Part shown: piece by piece, positions 8,258-15,919 of the stretch | How positions within the stretch are numbered: the first letter of the stretch is position 1 | Layout: every line of letters starts with the position of its first letter | DNA from: Nocardioides ferulae | GTDB lineage: Bacteria; Actinomycetota; Actinomycetes; Propionibacteriales; Nocardioidaceae | Length of the DNA stretch: 64,000 nucleotides | Assembly: GCF_003660455.1 (NCBI RefSeq) | Contig: NZ_QZVR01000009.1 | Span: forward strand, 62,001-126,000 | Direction: 5' to 3' | Notes under the pieces: generated by a model | What the model saw: the letters and a program-made list of their open reading frames with translations, nothing else | The model's database searches: none | What the model was told of the DNA's origin: nothing | Made by a program: the position numbers and the translations under genes

Positions 8258-8276
8258 ACGATACCGCGGTGATACC
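8258..8276 (-). promoter_or_regulatory. Toxin-antitoxin promoter/operator
   Basis: TATCGT (8263-8258) is a -10 candidate 7 nt before the antitoxin ATG. It overlaps one of two GGTATC direct repeats spaced 11 bp (8276-8271 and 8265-8260), with the palindrome ACCGCGGT between. Phased half-sites over a -10 box fit ribbon-helix-helix autorepression. Confidence 0.45.
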
Positions 8277-8384
8277 ACTTCGGCGAGGCCTCTTCGCCCG
8301 GGAACGTCGGGCACGATCTCGTTGTTGCACCCGGTGCGCACACTGGTGCGCAGCCGCGACCGGCGACGACGAGGAGTGAAGCTC

Positions 8385-9032
8385 GTGTTCTTCTCCAGCA
8401 CCAAGACCCAGATGGTGGCCCCCGACCAGGCCCTGCCCGGCCGGCCGCAGCAGCCGTTCGCGCTGGCGGAGAAGCACCAGGTGCTCGGCACCCCGCTGGT
8501 CACCGACGAGACGAACATCCCCGAGGGCTACGAGGTGGCGCTGTTCGGCCTCGGCTGCTTCTGGGGCGCCGAGGAGATCTACTGGCAGGTGCCCGGCGTC
8601 TGGTCGACTTCGGTCGGCTACGCCGGCGGCTACACCCCGCACCCGACCTACGAGGAGGTGTGCACCGGCCGCACCGGCCACACCGAGGCGGTGCGCGTGG
8701 TCTTCGACCCGGCGCAGGTCTCCTACGCCGACCTGGTCAAGCAGTTCTTCGAGGTGCACGACCCGACCCAGGGCATGCAGCAGGGCAACGACGTCGGCAC
8801 GCAGTACCGCTCGGCGATCTACTACACCTCGCCCGAGCAGGAGCAGGTCGCGCGCGAGCTGACCGCGGTCTACGGGGCGGAGCTGGAGCGGCGCGGCATC
8901 GGCGCGATCACCACCGAGATCGCCCCGGCGCCCACCTACTACTACGCCGAGGACCCGCACCAGCAGTACCTGCACAAGGTGCCCCACGGCTACCGCTGCC
9001 ACGCCAACACCGGCGTGCCGTTCCCGGCGTAG
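8385..9032 (+). CDS. msrA: Peptide methionine sulfoxide reductase A
   Basis: Reduces methionine-S-sulfoxide in proteins. 215 residues with the catalytic GCFWG at about 57-61 (nucleophilic C58). A C-terminal tail with one more cysteine (YRCHANTG) can serve as resolving residue. I use the GTG at 8385 because GAGGAG lies 8 nt upstream. Starting upstream would add an arginine-rich leader with no match. Monocistronic as far as visible, divergent from the toxin-antitoxin pair. Confidence 0.95.
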   Translation: MFFSSTKTQMVAPDQALPGRPQQPFALAEKHQVLGTPLVTDETNIPEGYEVALFGLGCFWGAEEIYWQVPGVWSTSVGYAGGYTPHPTYEEVCTGRTGHTEAVRVVFDPAQVSYADLVKQFFEVHDPTQGMQQGNDVGTQYRSAIYYTSPEQEQVARELTAVYGAELERRGIGAITTEIAPAPTYYYAEDPHQQYLHKVPHGYRCHANTGVPFPA

Positions 9033-9127
9033 GCGGACCGCTCGCGGGCGGCTGTCGATTCCTGCCAGGCTCGGTCGTCATGAGGGTGGAGGCGACCGTC
9101 GGGGTCGCCAGGCCGAGAGGAGCGCGC

Positions 9128-9481
9128 ATGACCGAGTACCTCATCTACTTCAATCAGCAGTGGGTGGGCGAGCACTCCCCGGAGTGGTTCGCCGGCCGGG
9201 CGCCGCTGGCCATGGCGGTCGTGAACGACATGGAGGCAGCAGGCGTCTACGTCTTCGCCGGCGGCCTGGAGGAGGACCAGTCCGACGTGGTCAGCGCCGA
9301 CGCGACCAGCGGCACCCTGGTGTTCACCGACGGGCCGTACGCCGAGACCACCGAGCAGCTCGGCGGCTTCGCGGTCGTCGACGTGCCCGACCTGGAGACC
9401 GCGCGGATGTGGGCGGGCCGGATGGCCGAGGCGTGTGGCTGGCCGCAGGAGGTCCGGCGCTTCGGGCCGCGGCCGGGCTAG
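9128..9481 (+). CDS. YCII-related (DGPF domain) protein
   Basis: 117-residue alpha/beta ferredoxin-like protein of the YCII/DGPF family. The hallmark sequence appears as FTDGPYAETTEQLGGF (about 70-85). Such proteins often accompany ECF sigma factors, but none is adjacent here. The ATG has a strong GAGAGGAG (9115-9122). The biochemical role of the family is not established. Confidence 0.85.
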   Translation: MTEYLIYFNQQWVGEHSPEWFAGRAPLAMAVVNDMEAAGVYVFAGGLEEDQSDVVSADATSGTLVFTDGPYAETTEQLGGFAVVDVPDLETARMWAGRMAEACGWPQEVRRFGPRPG

Positions 9482-9529
9482 GCGCCGGAGGCTCTTCACA
9501 CACAGCGTCGGCGGCGCCACCCTGGCTGG

Positions 9530-9886
9530 ATGGACCTCGACCCCGTGGTCACCAATCCGCGGCACTACCGGGTCGTGCTCGAGAACGAGCGGGTGCGCGT
9601 GCTCGAGTACACCGACCAGCCCGGCGACCAGACGACTCCGCATCGGCACCCCGACAGCGTCATGTACGCCCTGTCCTCCTTCCGCCGTCGCCTCGTGTCG
9701 GGCGAGACCCAGCGCGAGGTGACGCTCGAGGAGGGGGCGACCACCTGGCTCCCGGCCCAGGAGCACCACGGCGAGAACATCGGCGAGACCCCCACGCACG
9801 TGCTCTTCGTCGAGCTCAAGGGGACGGCCGAGGGCGCGGACCCTGCGGACGGCCGGTCCGGCGCCGTCGGCCCGCAGATGCCCTGA
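9530..9886 (+). CDS. Small cupin-domain protein
   Basis: 118 residues. The double-stranded beta-helix metal motif is partly visible: TTPHRHPDSVMYAL (first motif, two His) and LPAQEHHGENIGETPTHVLFVELK (second motif with His). It is probably a small cytosolic cupin binding a metal; substrate unknown. The C-terminal 18 residues look disordered. There is no ribosome binding site; CACCCT ends 6 nt before the ATG, a weak leaderless -10 candidate. Confidence 0.78.
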   Translation: MDLDPVVTNPRHYRVVLENERVRVLEYTDQPGDQTTPHRHPDSVMYALSSFRRRLVSGETQREVTLEEGATTWLPAQEHHGENIGETPTHVLFVELKGTAEGADPADGRSGAVGPQMP

Positions 9887-9951
9887 GCCGAGACAGCAGC
9901 ACGCGACGGCGCATCGTGGGTGCAGGCGCCGGGCTGCGCGATGATGTGAGG

Positions 9952-10965
9952 GTGCACCGCGCCGCGAAGCTCCACGCCGTCGGGGACCTGCGACTGGCGG
10001 AGGTCGCCGACCCCGGCCCGCCGCCGCCCGGCTGGTCGACGGTGGCGGTCACCTCGGTCGGCCTGTGCGGCTCCGACCTGCACTGGTACGCCGAGGGCGG
10101 CACCGGGGAGGTGACGATCGGCGACCCGGTGGTGCCGGGGCACGAGTTCGCCGGCGTGGCGCTGGACGGGCCCCACGCCGGGCGCCGGGTCGCGGTGGAC
10201 CCGGCGATCCCGTGCGGCGCGTGCGAGCAGTGCCGGTCCGGCCACGGCAACCTCTGCCCCGAGGTCCGGTTCGCAGGCCACGCCGGCCTGGACGGCGGCC
10301 TGCAGGAGCGGCTGGTCTGGCCCGACGAGCTGCTGTTCCCGCTGCCCGACGAGCTCACCGACGATGCCGGGGCCCTGCTCGAGCCGCTCGGCGTGGCGGT
10401 CCACGCGGTCAAGGTCGCGCACGTGCGCGACGGCGACGACGTCCTGGTCGTGGGCGCCGGACCTATCGGCGTGCTGGCCTGCGCGGTGGCCCGGCGCGCC
10501 GGCGCGGCGAGGGTCTTCGTGTCCGAGCCGCTGGCGCACCGACGTGCGACCGCTCAGCGCTTCGGCGCCGACGCCGCGTGGTCGCCCGAGGAGGCCGAAC
10601 GCGAGCTGCTCGCCGCGACGTCGGGCAGGGGCGTCGACGTGGTGGTCGAGATGGCTGGTGTCGACGCGGCCCTGACGACGGCGGTCGCCTGCGCCCGGCC
10701 GGGCGCCCGGATCGCGGTGGGCGGCATCCCGTCGACGCCGCTCTCGGCCTTCCCCGCTGCTCCGGCTCGGCGCAAGGGCCTGACGTTCGCGATGGTGCGC
10801 CGGATGCACGGCACCTATCCCCGGGCGATCGAGCTCGCCACCACCGGCGTCGACCTCGACGACCTGGTCAGCGACCGGTTCCCACTCGAGCGGGCGGACG
10901 AGGCGTTCCGGCATGCCGTCGGCCGCTCCGGGGACAAGACCGTCATCCGGGTGGCGGGGGCGTGA
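9952..10965 (+). CDS. Zinc-dependent medium-chain dehydrogenase, sorbitol/idonate type
   Basis: 337-residue MDR family NAD(P)-dependent alcohol dehydrogenase. Catalytic zinc ligands are C39 (GLCGSDLHW) and H64-E65 (PGHEFAG). Structural zinc cysteines are at about 88, 91, 94 and 102 (CGACEQCRSGHGNLC). The Rossmann loop is VVGAGPIGVLA. GSDLHWYAEG with the PGHE spacing is typical of polyol dehydrogenases such as L-idonate 5- or xylitol dehydrogenase; substrate unproven. The GTG at 9952 follows GATGAT by 6 nt; a GTG at 9946 is an alternative. Ends in a 4-nt overlap with the next gene. Confidence 0.88.
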   Translation: MHRAAKLHAVGDLRLAEVADPGPPPPGWSTVAVTSVGLCGSDLHWYAEGGTGEVTIGDPVVPGHEFAGVALDGPHAGRRVAVDPAIPCGACEQCRSGHGNLCPEVRFAGHAGLDGGLQERLVWPDELLFPLPDELTDDAGALLEPLGVAVHAVKVAHVRDGDDVLVVGAGPIGVLACAVARRAGAARVFVSEPLAHRRATAQRFGADAAWSPEEAERELLAATSGRGVDVVVEMAGVDAALTTAVACARPGARIAVGGIPSTPLSAFPAAPARRKGLTFAMVRRMHGTYPRAIELATTGVDLDDLVSDRFPLERADEAFRHAVGRSGDKTVIRVAGA

Positions 10966-11531
10966 GCGCCCCGGCCCGCGTCCGCGGGCCGTGGTGGCTG
11001 CTCGCCGGCGGCCTCGTCCTGCTGGTGACGTCGGCCGTGGCGATGCTGCTGCTGGCCGCGAGCCAGCTCGACGGCTACGACTGGGCCGAGGAGGCCATGG
11101 TGGAGGACGACGGTCGGCCGCACGTCGTGCGCGTCGACCGGGACCGGAACGTGCTGCTGTGGTCCTACGCGGCCGATGCCGAACCGTCGTGCACGGTGCG
11201 GGACGCCGCCACTGCCGAGGTGCTGCCATCGAGCCGGCCCGACGACGCCCTCGTCCGGGAGGGCGGCAGCGCGGCCGACTGGGAGGCCACGGCTGTGTTC
11301 ACGCCGCGGTCCGACCAGGTCGAGGTGGTCTGCGACCCCACGGGTGCGCAGCCGTTCAGCCTGGTCGCCGTCGAGTCGGCGCCACGACTGCCCCCACTGC
11401 TCTCGCGGCTCGGCCCGTGGAGCGTCGTTCCGCTGTCGGTGGCCGCAGCCGGGGTGGCCTCGGTGCTCGCGGCCGGCGTGGTCGCCCTGCGCACGCGCCG
11501 CCGGGCGGGACACCGAGCAGTCGAGACCTGA
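10962..11531 (+). CDS. Unknown two-helix membrane protein
   Basis: 189 residues, no family recognised. A transmembrane helix at about 12-33 (LLAGGLVLLVTSAVAMLLLAAS) leads into an external domain of about 115 residues with two cysteines (SCTVRD, VVCDPTG), probably disulfide-bonded. A second helix lies at about 152-175 and an arginine-rich tail ends it. It is translationally coupled (GTGA) to the dehydrogenase, though a functional link is not obvious. Confidence 0.72.
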   Translation: MSAPARVRGPWWLLAGGLVLLVTSAVAMLLLAASQLDGYDWAEEAMVEDDGRPHVVRVDRDRNVLLWSYAADAEPSCTVRDAATAEVLPSSRPDDALVREGGSAADWEATAVFTPRSDQVEVVCDPTGAQPFSLVAVESAPRLPPLLSRLGPWSVVPLSVAAAGVASVLAAGVVALRTRRRAGHRAVET

Positions 11532-11592
11532 GCGGGAGGGCGTGGCGGACGAGCCGATCACGGAACGTTCGGCCCTCGGAGCGCTGGAACCC

Positions 11593-11598
11593 TAGGGT
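11593..11598 (+). promoter_or_regulatory. Putative -10 hexamer, leaderless membrane-protein gene
   Basis: TAGGGT ends 6 nt before the ATG at 11605. No ribosome binding site is present. The same hexamer precedes cysQ, the gene at 62607 and the gene at 23339. Confidence 0.5.
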
Positions 11599-11604
11599 GG
11601 GATC

Positions 11605-12372
11605 ATGCTCGGGGGACCTGCCGACCGGCCGGGGCGCACGGACCGCTCACCGCACACGGGGGGCGGTGTCTCGACTCCGCGGCGTTCGCGGGTCGACCGC
11701 GCGTCGACGTACCTCGGATGGGCGCTGCTGCTCTGCTGGACGGTGATCTCGGCGTGGGCCTGGTTCCTGGCGCCGCAGCAGGCGACCCTCGCCGAGCTCG
11801 AGGCCGACGTCGCCCTCGGCCGGACCGACGAAGTCGCGATGACGCCCGGCCTGTCCCCCCGGTCACGGGGGTTCTCGGTCGTCGAGGTGCGGTGGCGCAG
11901 CGGCCTCTACACCTACTCGACCGAGGTCGTGGAGTCGCGGCCGGAGCGCGGTGACGAGCGACCCGACGGCGTTGACGGCATCGGCACCGAGCGACCGGTG
12001 GTCGAGGACCTCGCCACACAGCTGCGCGCACTTCAGCCGAGCTTGGCGGTGGACTCGATGGACCGGCCGTCCGGGGTCAGCGTCGGAATGCTGGGCCGCG
12101 AGCTCAGTGGCGCCGTGGCCTGGGCGACGGCGGCCGCCTTCGTGCTGACCCTGGCGCTGATCACCGGCCTGAACGAGCCGTGGCGGGCCACCCGCTGGGC
12201 CTGGTTCTGGCTGCTCGCCAGCCCGGTGATGCCGCTCGCTGCCATCGCGTTCCTGGTGCTCGGCGGTGTGCTGCCGCTGGTGGGGCCTCCCCCTCCTGGC
12301 GCGCGACGGCTCACCGGCGGCTTCGCCTTCATCCTCGCCTGGGTCGTCGGCGGGCTGGTGCACGGCGGCTAG
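11605..12372 (+). CDS. Unknown polytopic membrane protein
   Basis: 255 residues with no recognised domain. A basic, Pro/Gly-rich N-terminus precedes a helix at about 37-55 (LGWALLLCWTVISAWAWFL). An external region of about 95 residues follows, then three closely packed helices (about 150-172, 182-215 and 232-252) separated by short loops, one Pro-rich (VGPPPPGAR). Similar in layout to the preceding unknown protein (helix, external domain, C-terminal helix). A short downstream segment resembles its C-terminus (see findings). Confidence 0.7.
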   Translation: MLGGPADRPGRTDRSPHTGGGVSTPRRSRVDRASTYLGWALLLCWTVISAWAWFLAPQQATLAELEADVALGRTDEVAMTPGLSPRSRGFSVVEVRWRSGLYTYSTEVVESRPERGDERPDGVDGIGTERPVVEDLATQLRALQPSLAVDSMDRPSGVSVGMLGRELSGAVAWATAAAFVLTLALITGLNEPWRATRWAWFWLLASPVMPLAAIAFLVLGGVLPLVGPPPPGARRLTGGFAFILAWVVGGLVHGG

Positions 12373-12655
12373 GCCTGATCCCGGGCGGGAGCTCAGTACG
12401 CCGAGCCAATGCCGTGACCTGGCGGCGGCTCGGGGGTGCTGCGACGCCTTACCGGCGGCTGTGCGTGCGTGCTCTGCTGGTTCGTCTGCCGAGCGATCGC
12501 GCGAACCCGCTCGCAATTGGACGGACGTATCGACCCTTCGCACCGCGCAATCGTCCTCGTCGGCGCCCTTATGTCCGTCGCGGTACGACGACGGTCGGCG
12601 CCCGCTCCCACGTCGCGACCCGACATGCAGGCCACCAGAGGTTGCGCCAGCACTC
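12373..12655. other. Non-coding stretch upstream of arsR
   Basis: About 280 bp with no gene I can support. One frame near 12436-12500 encodes RRLTGGCACVLCWFV, resembling the C-terminus of the upstream protein (RRLTGGFAFILAWVV). That frame has no ribosome binding site and its remainder is arginine-rich shadow-like sequence. Possibly a decayed duplicate end. Confidence 0.4.
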
Positions 12656-12689
12656 CATAAGTTCTGACTTCTATTCATCATGACTTATG
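12656..12689 (+). promoter_or_regulatory. Putative ArsR operator
   Basis: An AT-rich island in a GC-rich region. Inverted repeat CATAAGT (12656-12662) and ACTTATG (12683-12689). Inside it lies a tighter imperfect palindrome, ATAAGTTCTGACTTCTAT (12657-12674), plus a TGACTT repeat at 12665 and 12681. The right arm overlaps the arsR start codon, as expected for autorepression. Confidence 0.5.
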
Positions 12690-13007
12690 AAGACACTGAC
12701 GCATGGACCGTGCTGGCCGACAAGACCCGCCGCGCCATCGTCATGCAGCTGGCCGAGGGTGAGCGCACCGTCGGCGAGCTGACCGAGGCGCTGCCGGTGA
12801 GCCAGCCGGCGGTCTCCCAGCACCCTCAAGGTGCTCAAGCAGGTCGGCATGGTGACCGACCGCGCCGAGGGCACCCGGCGTCGGTACCGGCTCAGCGAGC
12901 ACGGCGTCGCCGCCCTTCGCGACCAGCTCGACACGTTCTGGCGAAGGACGCTGGAGGGCTTGGAGCAGCAACTCGACCAGCAACCTGATCAGGAGGAGAG
13001 ACCATGA
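12680..13007 (+). pseudogene. ArsR-family repressor, frameshifted
   Basis: Winged-helix ArsR regulator whose frame breaks near 12823-12825. The first part reads MTYEDTDAWTVLADKTRRAIV...VSQPAVSQH; with one extra C in the CCC run it then goes out of frame. Removing one base restores LKVLKQVGMVTDRAEGTRRRYRLSEHG and a helical tail. The reconstructed protein has 108 residues and ends in an ATGA overlap with the SRPBCC gene. That perfect architecture means either a recent mutation or a sequencing error. ArsR-SRPBCC pairs are common; the repressor normally controls itself and the partner. Confidence 0.8.
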
Positions 13008-13477
13008 CCCAGGAAGCCGTGGTGCAACGCCACACCATCGTCAACGCCACGCCCGAGCAGGCGTTCGCGGTGTTCACCCAGCAGTTCGACGCCATCAAGC
13101 CGCGCGAGCACAACCTGCTCGGCGCCCCCCTCGTGCAGACCATCCTCGAGCCCCACGTCGGCGGCCGGATCCTCGACCGCGCCGAGGACGGCACCGAATG
13201 CGCCTGGGCGCGCATCCTCGCCTTCGACCCACCACACCGGCTGGTCTTCAGCTGGGACATCGGCCCCATCTGGCAGCTGGAGGAGAGCACCGAGAACGCC
13301 AGCGAGGTCGAGATCCGATTCCTGGCCGAGGGCGATGGACGCACCCGCGTGGAGCTCGAGCACCGGCATCTCGACCGCCACGGGGCGGGCTGGCAGTCGC
13401 TGCGCGACGGCATCGGCGACGAGCAGGGCTGGCCGCTCTACCTGGAGCGCTACGCGGCACTGCTGCCGGCGGCGTAG
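13004..13477 (+). CDS. SRPBCC (AHSA1-like) domain protein
   Basis: 157-residue START/Bet v1-like fold protein of the AHSA1 class, binding hydrophobic ligands in a helix-grip pocket. Motif-like stretches are NATPEQAFAVFTQQFDAI (N-terminal strand and helix), VGGRILDRAEDGTE, and the C-terminal helix GAGWQSLRDGIGDEQGWPLYLERYAALL. AGGAGGAG lies just upstream and the ATG overlaps the stop of the (reconstructed) arsR. Ligand unknown. Confidence 0.86.
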   Translation: MTQEAVVQRHTIVNATPEQAFAVFTQQFDAIKPREHNLLGAPLVQTILEPHVGGRILDRAEDGTECAWARILAFDPPHRLVFSWDIGPIWQLEESTENASEVEIRFLAEGDGRTRVELEHRHLDRHGAGWQSLRDGIGDEQGWPLYLERYAALLPAA

Positions 13478-13531
13478 ACTTCGCCGGCGGGCCGCCCGCA
13501 CGATTTCGCGTCGTACCGGACAATGGACGGC

Positions 13532-14884
13532 GTGACCGAACTCCCCCGCAAGGCCGTGGCCCGCACGGCGAAGCTCGCGGCGCTGCCCCTGGGGTACGCC
13601 GGGCGCAACGCGCTGGGGCTCGGCAAGCGGCTGGGTGGGCGGCCGGCCGAGGTCGTGATGTCGGAGATCCAGCAGCGCACCGCCGACCAGCTGTTCCGCA
13701 CCCTCGGCGAGCTCAAGGGCGGCGCGATGAAGTTCGGCCAGACCCTGTCGGTGCTCGAGGCGGCGCTGCCCGACGAGCTGGCGGCGCCCTATCGCGAGCA
13801 CCTGACCCGGCTGCAGGACTCCGCTCCCCCGATGCCGACCCAGACCGTGCGCGACATCCTCGCCGCCGAGCTCGGCGACGACTGGCGCGACCAGCTGGTC
13901 TGGCTCGACGGCGGCCCGACCGCCTCGGCATCGATCGGGCAGGTGCACCAGGGCCGCTGGCACGACGGCCGCGAGGTCGCGGTCAAGGTGCAGTACCCCG
14001 GCGCCGGCGACGCGCTCCGCTCCGACCTGCGACAGCTCTCCCGGCTGGCCAGGACCATCGCGCCGCTGATGCCCGGCATGGAGGTCAAGCCGCTGGTCGA
14101 GGAGCTGCAAGCCCGGGCCGAGGACGAGCTCGACTACCACCTCGAGGCCGAGGCCCAGGCGGCGTTCGCCGCGGCCTTCCGCGACGACCCCGACTTCGTG
14201 GTGCCCGACGTGGTGGCGGTCGGCAGCACCGTGCTGGTCACCGAGTGGGTGGAGAGCCCCGCCTCGCTGGCGTCGGTGATCCGGCACGGCACCCAGGCCG
14301 AACGCGACCACTACGGCGAGCTGTTCGCCCGGTTCCTCTTCGCCGGACCGGCCCGGGCCGGGCTGCTGCACGCCGACCCGCACCCGGGCAACTTCCGGGT
14401 GATCCCGGACGACGAGGGCGCGCCGGGCCGGCTGGCGGTGCTCGACTACGGCGCCGCCGCGCGGCTGCCCGGGGGTATGCCCGAGGCGATGGGCCGGTTG
14501 ATCCGGATCGCGATCGACGCCGCTCGCGAGGACCTCGTCGAGGGCCTGCGCGAGGAGGGCTTCATCAAGGACCGGGTCAAGGTCGACCCCGACCTGCTGC
14601 TGGAGTACCTCGCCCCGTTCGTCGAGCCGGCGGCCGTCGACCGGTTCCAGTTCTCGCGCGCCTGGATGCAGCAGCAGTTCCAGCGCATCAACGACCCCGA
14701 CGACCCGGCCTACCTCATCGCGACCCGACTCAACCTGCCGCCGTCCTACCTGCTCATCCACCGCACCTGGCTCGGCGGCGTGGGGGTGCTCAGCCAGCTC
14801 GAGGCCGAGGCCCCGTTCCGGCAGATCCTCATCGACCACCTGCCCGGCTTCGCCGAGCCGGACGGCCCCGGAGACACCGCGTAG
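13532..14884 (+). CDS. ABC1/AarF (UbiB-like) atypical kinase
   Basis: 450-residue member of the ABC1 family, ATP-binding proteins linked in other organisms to quinone or lipid metabolism. Motifs present: KFGQ (GGAMKFGQTLS), the alanine-rich loop ASASIGQVHQG replacing the P-loop, VAVKVQYPG with the ATP lysine, the catalytic HADPHPGNF, and metal-binding LDYGAAARL. I prefer the GTG at 13532 (MTELPRKAVARTAKLAALPLG), which follows GACAAT by 7 nt. The ATG at 13523 has neither a ribosome binding site nor a -10 box. Ends 4 nt from a convergent gene. Confidence 0.9.
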   Translation: MTELPRKAVARTAKLAALPLGYAGRNALGLGKRLGGRPAEVVMSEIQQRTADQLFRTLGELKGGAMKFGQTLSVLEAALPDELAAPYREHLTRLQDSAPPMPTQTVRDILAAELGDDWRDQLVWLDGGPTASASIGQVHQGRWHDGREVAVKVQYPGAGDALRSDLRQLSRLARTIAPLMPGMEVKPLVEELQARAEDELDYHLEAEAQAAFAAAFRDDPDFVVPDVVAVGSTVLVTEWVESPASLASVIRHGTQAERDHYGELFARFLFAGPARAGLLHADPHPGNFRVIPDDEGAPGRLAVLDYGAAARLPGGMPEAMGRLIRIAIDAAREDLVEGLREEGFIKDRVKVDPDLLLEYLAPFVEPAAVDRFQFSRAWMQQQFQRINDPDDPAYLIATRLNLPPSYLLIHRTWLGGVGVLSQLEAEAPFRQILIDHLPGFAEPDGPGDTA

Positions 14885-14888
14885 CCGA

Positions 14889-15407
14889 TCAGCGCAGCGG
14901 CAGGTGCATCACGTGCAGGCCGACCAGGCCGTGGCTCGCGGAGTCGAACGCCTCCGGGACGGTGCCGACGATCGTGAACCCCAGCGACTGCCACAGGCGC
15001 ACCGCCGCGGTGTTGGTCTCGACGACCGCGTTGAACTGGATCGAGCGGAACCCCTGCTCGCGGTGCCAGGCGACGACGTGCTCGCCCAGCGCCCGTCCGA
15101 CGCCGCGCCCGCGCGCCGACGGCGCGACCATGAACGAGGCGGCGCCGACGTGGCTGCCGCGACCGGGGCGGTTCGGCCCCATCGTGGCGCTGCCCAGGAC
15201 CTCGCCGGTCCCCTCGTCCTCGAGCACGACGGTGCGGGCGGGTGGCCGCTGCATCCACAGCGCCCGCCCCGTCTCCTCGGTGACGTCGAGCGGGTAGGCG
15301 TAGGTCTCGCCGGCCAGCACGACCTCGCGGAAGAACGGCCAGATGCGGGGCCAGTCGTCGTCGGTGGCGGTGCGGATCGCCTCGGGGGCCCGCGCGCCGT
15401 GGCTCAC
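14889..15407 (-). CDS. GNAT N-acetyltransferase
   Basis: 172 residues, single GNAT fold. The acetyl-CoA loop is VAPSARGRGVGRALGEHVVAW, and the later NTAAVRLWQSLGFTIVGTVPEAF is the usual beta6-alpha4 end. The N-terminal IRTATDDDWPRIWPFFREVV resembles phosphinothricin-type acetyltransferases. Last of four genes joined by 4-nt overlaps, starting with the GTG that overlaps the DinB stop. Confidence 0.85.
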   Translation of the reverse strand: MSHGARAPEAIRTATDDDWPRIWPFFREVVLAGETYAYPLDVTEETGRALWMQRPPARTVVLEDEGTGEVLGSATMGPNRPGRGSHVGAASFMVAPSARGRGVGRALGEHVVAWHREQGFRSIQFNAVVETNTAAVRLWQSLGFTIVGTVPEAFDSASHGLVGLHVMHLPLR

Positions 15408-15919
15408 TCTCCCGTCTGCCCGTCGATCGACTCGCGGATCAGGTCGGCGTGACCTGCATGGCGGGCGTACTCCTCGATCATGTGCAGCAGGATCCAGCGC
15501 AGCGACGCCCGCTCCCCGCTTCGCCGCTGCCGCGCGGCGAGGTGGTCGAGGTCGGTGATCTCGGCGAGCACCGCGTCGGACGCGGCGGTCGCGGCGTCGA
15601 AGAGCGCGAAGAGGTCGTCGGGCGCGTCCTGGTTCGCCGTGCGGAACTCCCAGTCGGGGTCGGCGTCCCAGTCGACCGACGCCCACGGCTGAGCCGGCTC
15701 GTCGCCGCGCAGCACGTGGGCGAACCAGTTGTCCTCGACCAGCGCCGCGTGCTTGAGCAGCCCCGCCAGGGTGAGCGACGACGGCGGCAGGGGCGTGCGC
15801 AGCTGCTCGGCGGTGAGCCCGGACGCCTTGAGGCGCAGCGTCTGCCGTTGGAAGTCCAGGAAGGCGAGCAGGGTCTCGCGCTCGCCGGCGGCCATCGGGG
15901 GGTGGGTGCGGTCGGTCAC
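15404..15919 (-). CDS. DinB-family (DUF664-type) protein
   Basis: 171 residues, four-helix DinB/YfiT fold usually acting as a thiol-dependent S-transferase or metal protein. Metal-ligand histidines fit the family pattern: LLKHAALVEDNWF (first His), and MIEEYARHAGHADLIRESIDG with the HxxxH-like C-terminal pair. In mycothiol-containing bacteria such proteins are candidate mycothiol-dependent enzymes, which would fit the neighbouring mca only loosely. GTGA overlap with the VOC gene. Confidence 0.85.
   Translation of the reverse strand: MTDRTHPPMAAGERETLLAFLDFQRQTLRLKASGLTAEQLRTPLPPSSLTLAGLLKHAALVEDNWFAHVLRGDEPAQPWASVDWDADPDWEFRTANQDAPDDLFALFDAATAASDAVLAEITDLDHLAARQRRSGERASLRWILLHMIEEYARHAGHADLIRESIDGQTGE

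Noticed and set aside
8333-8352. GGTGCGCA direct repeat (12-bp period) upstream of msrA as a regulatory site
   Set aside because: Two short GC-rich copies only, no symmetry and no clear promoter nearby; not distinguishable from chance.
12436-12660. 74-codon plus-strand frame upstream of arsR as a gene
   Set aside because: No ribosome binding site or promoter spacing, only its first 20 residues resemble a protein, the rest is low complexity; kept only as a possible remnant.
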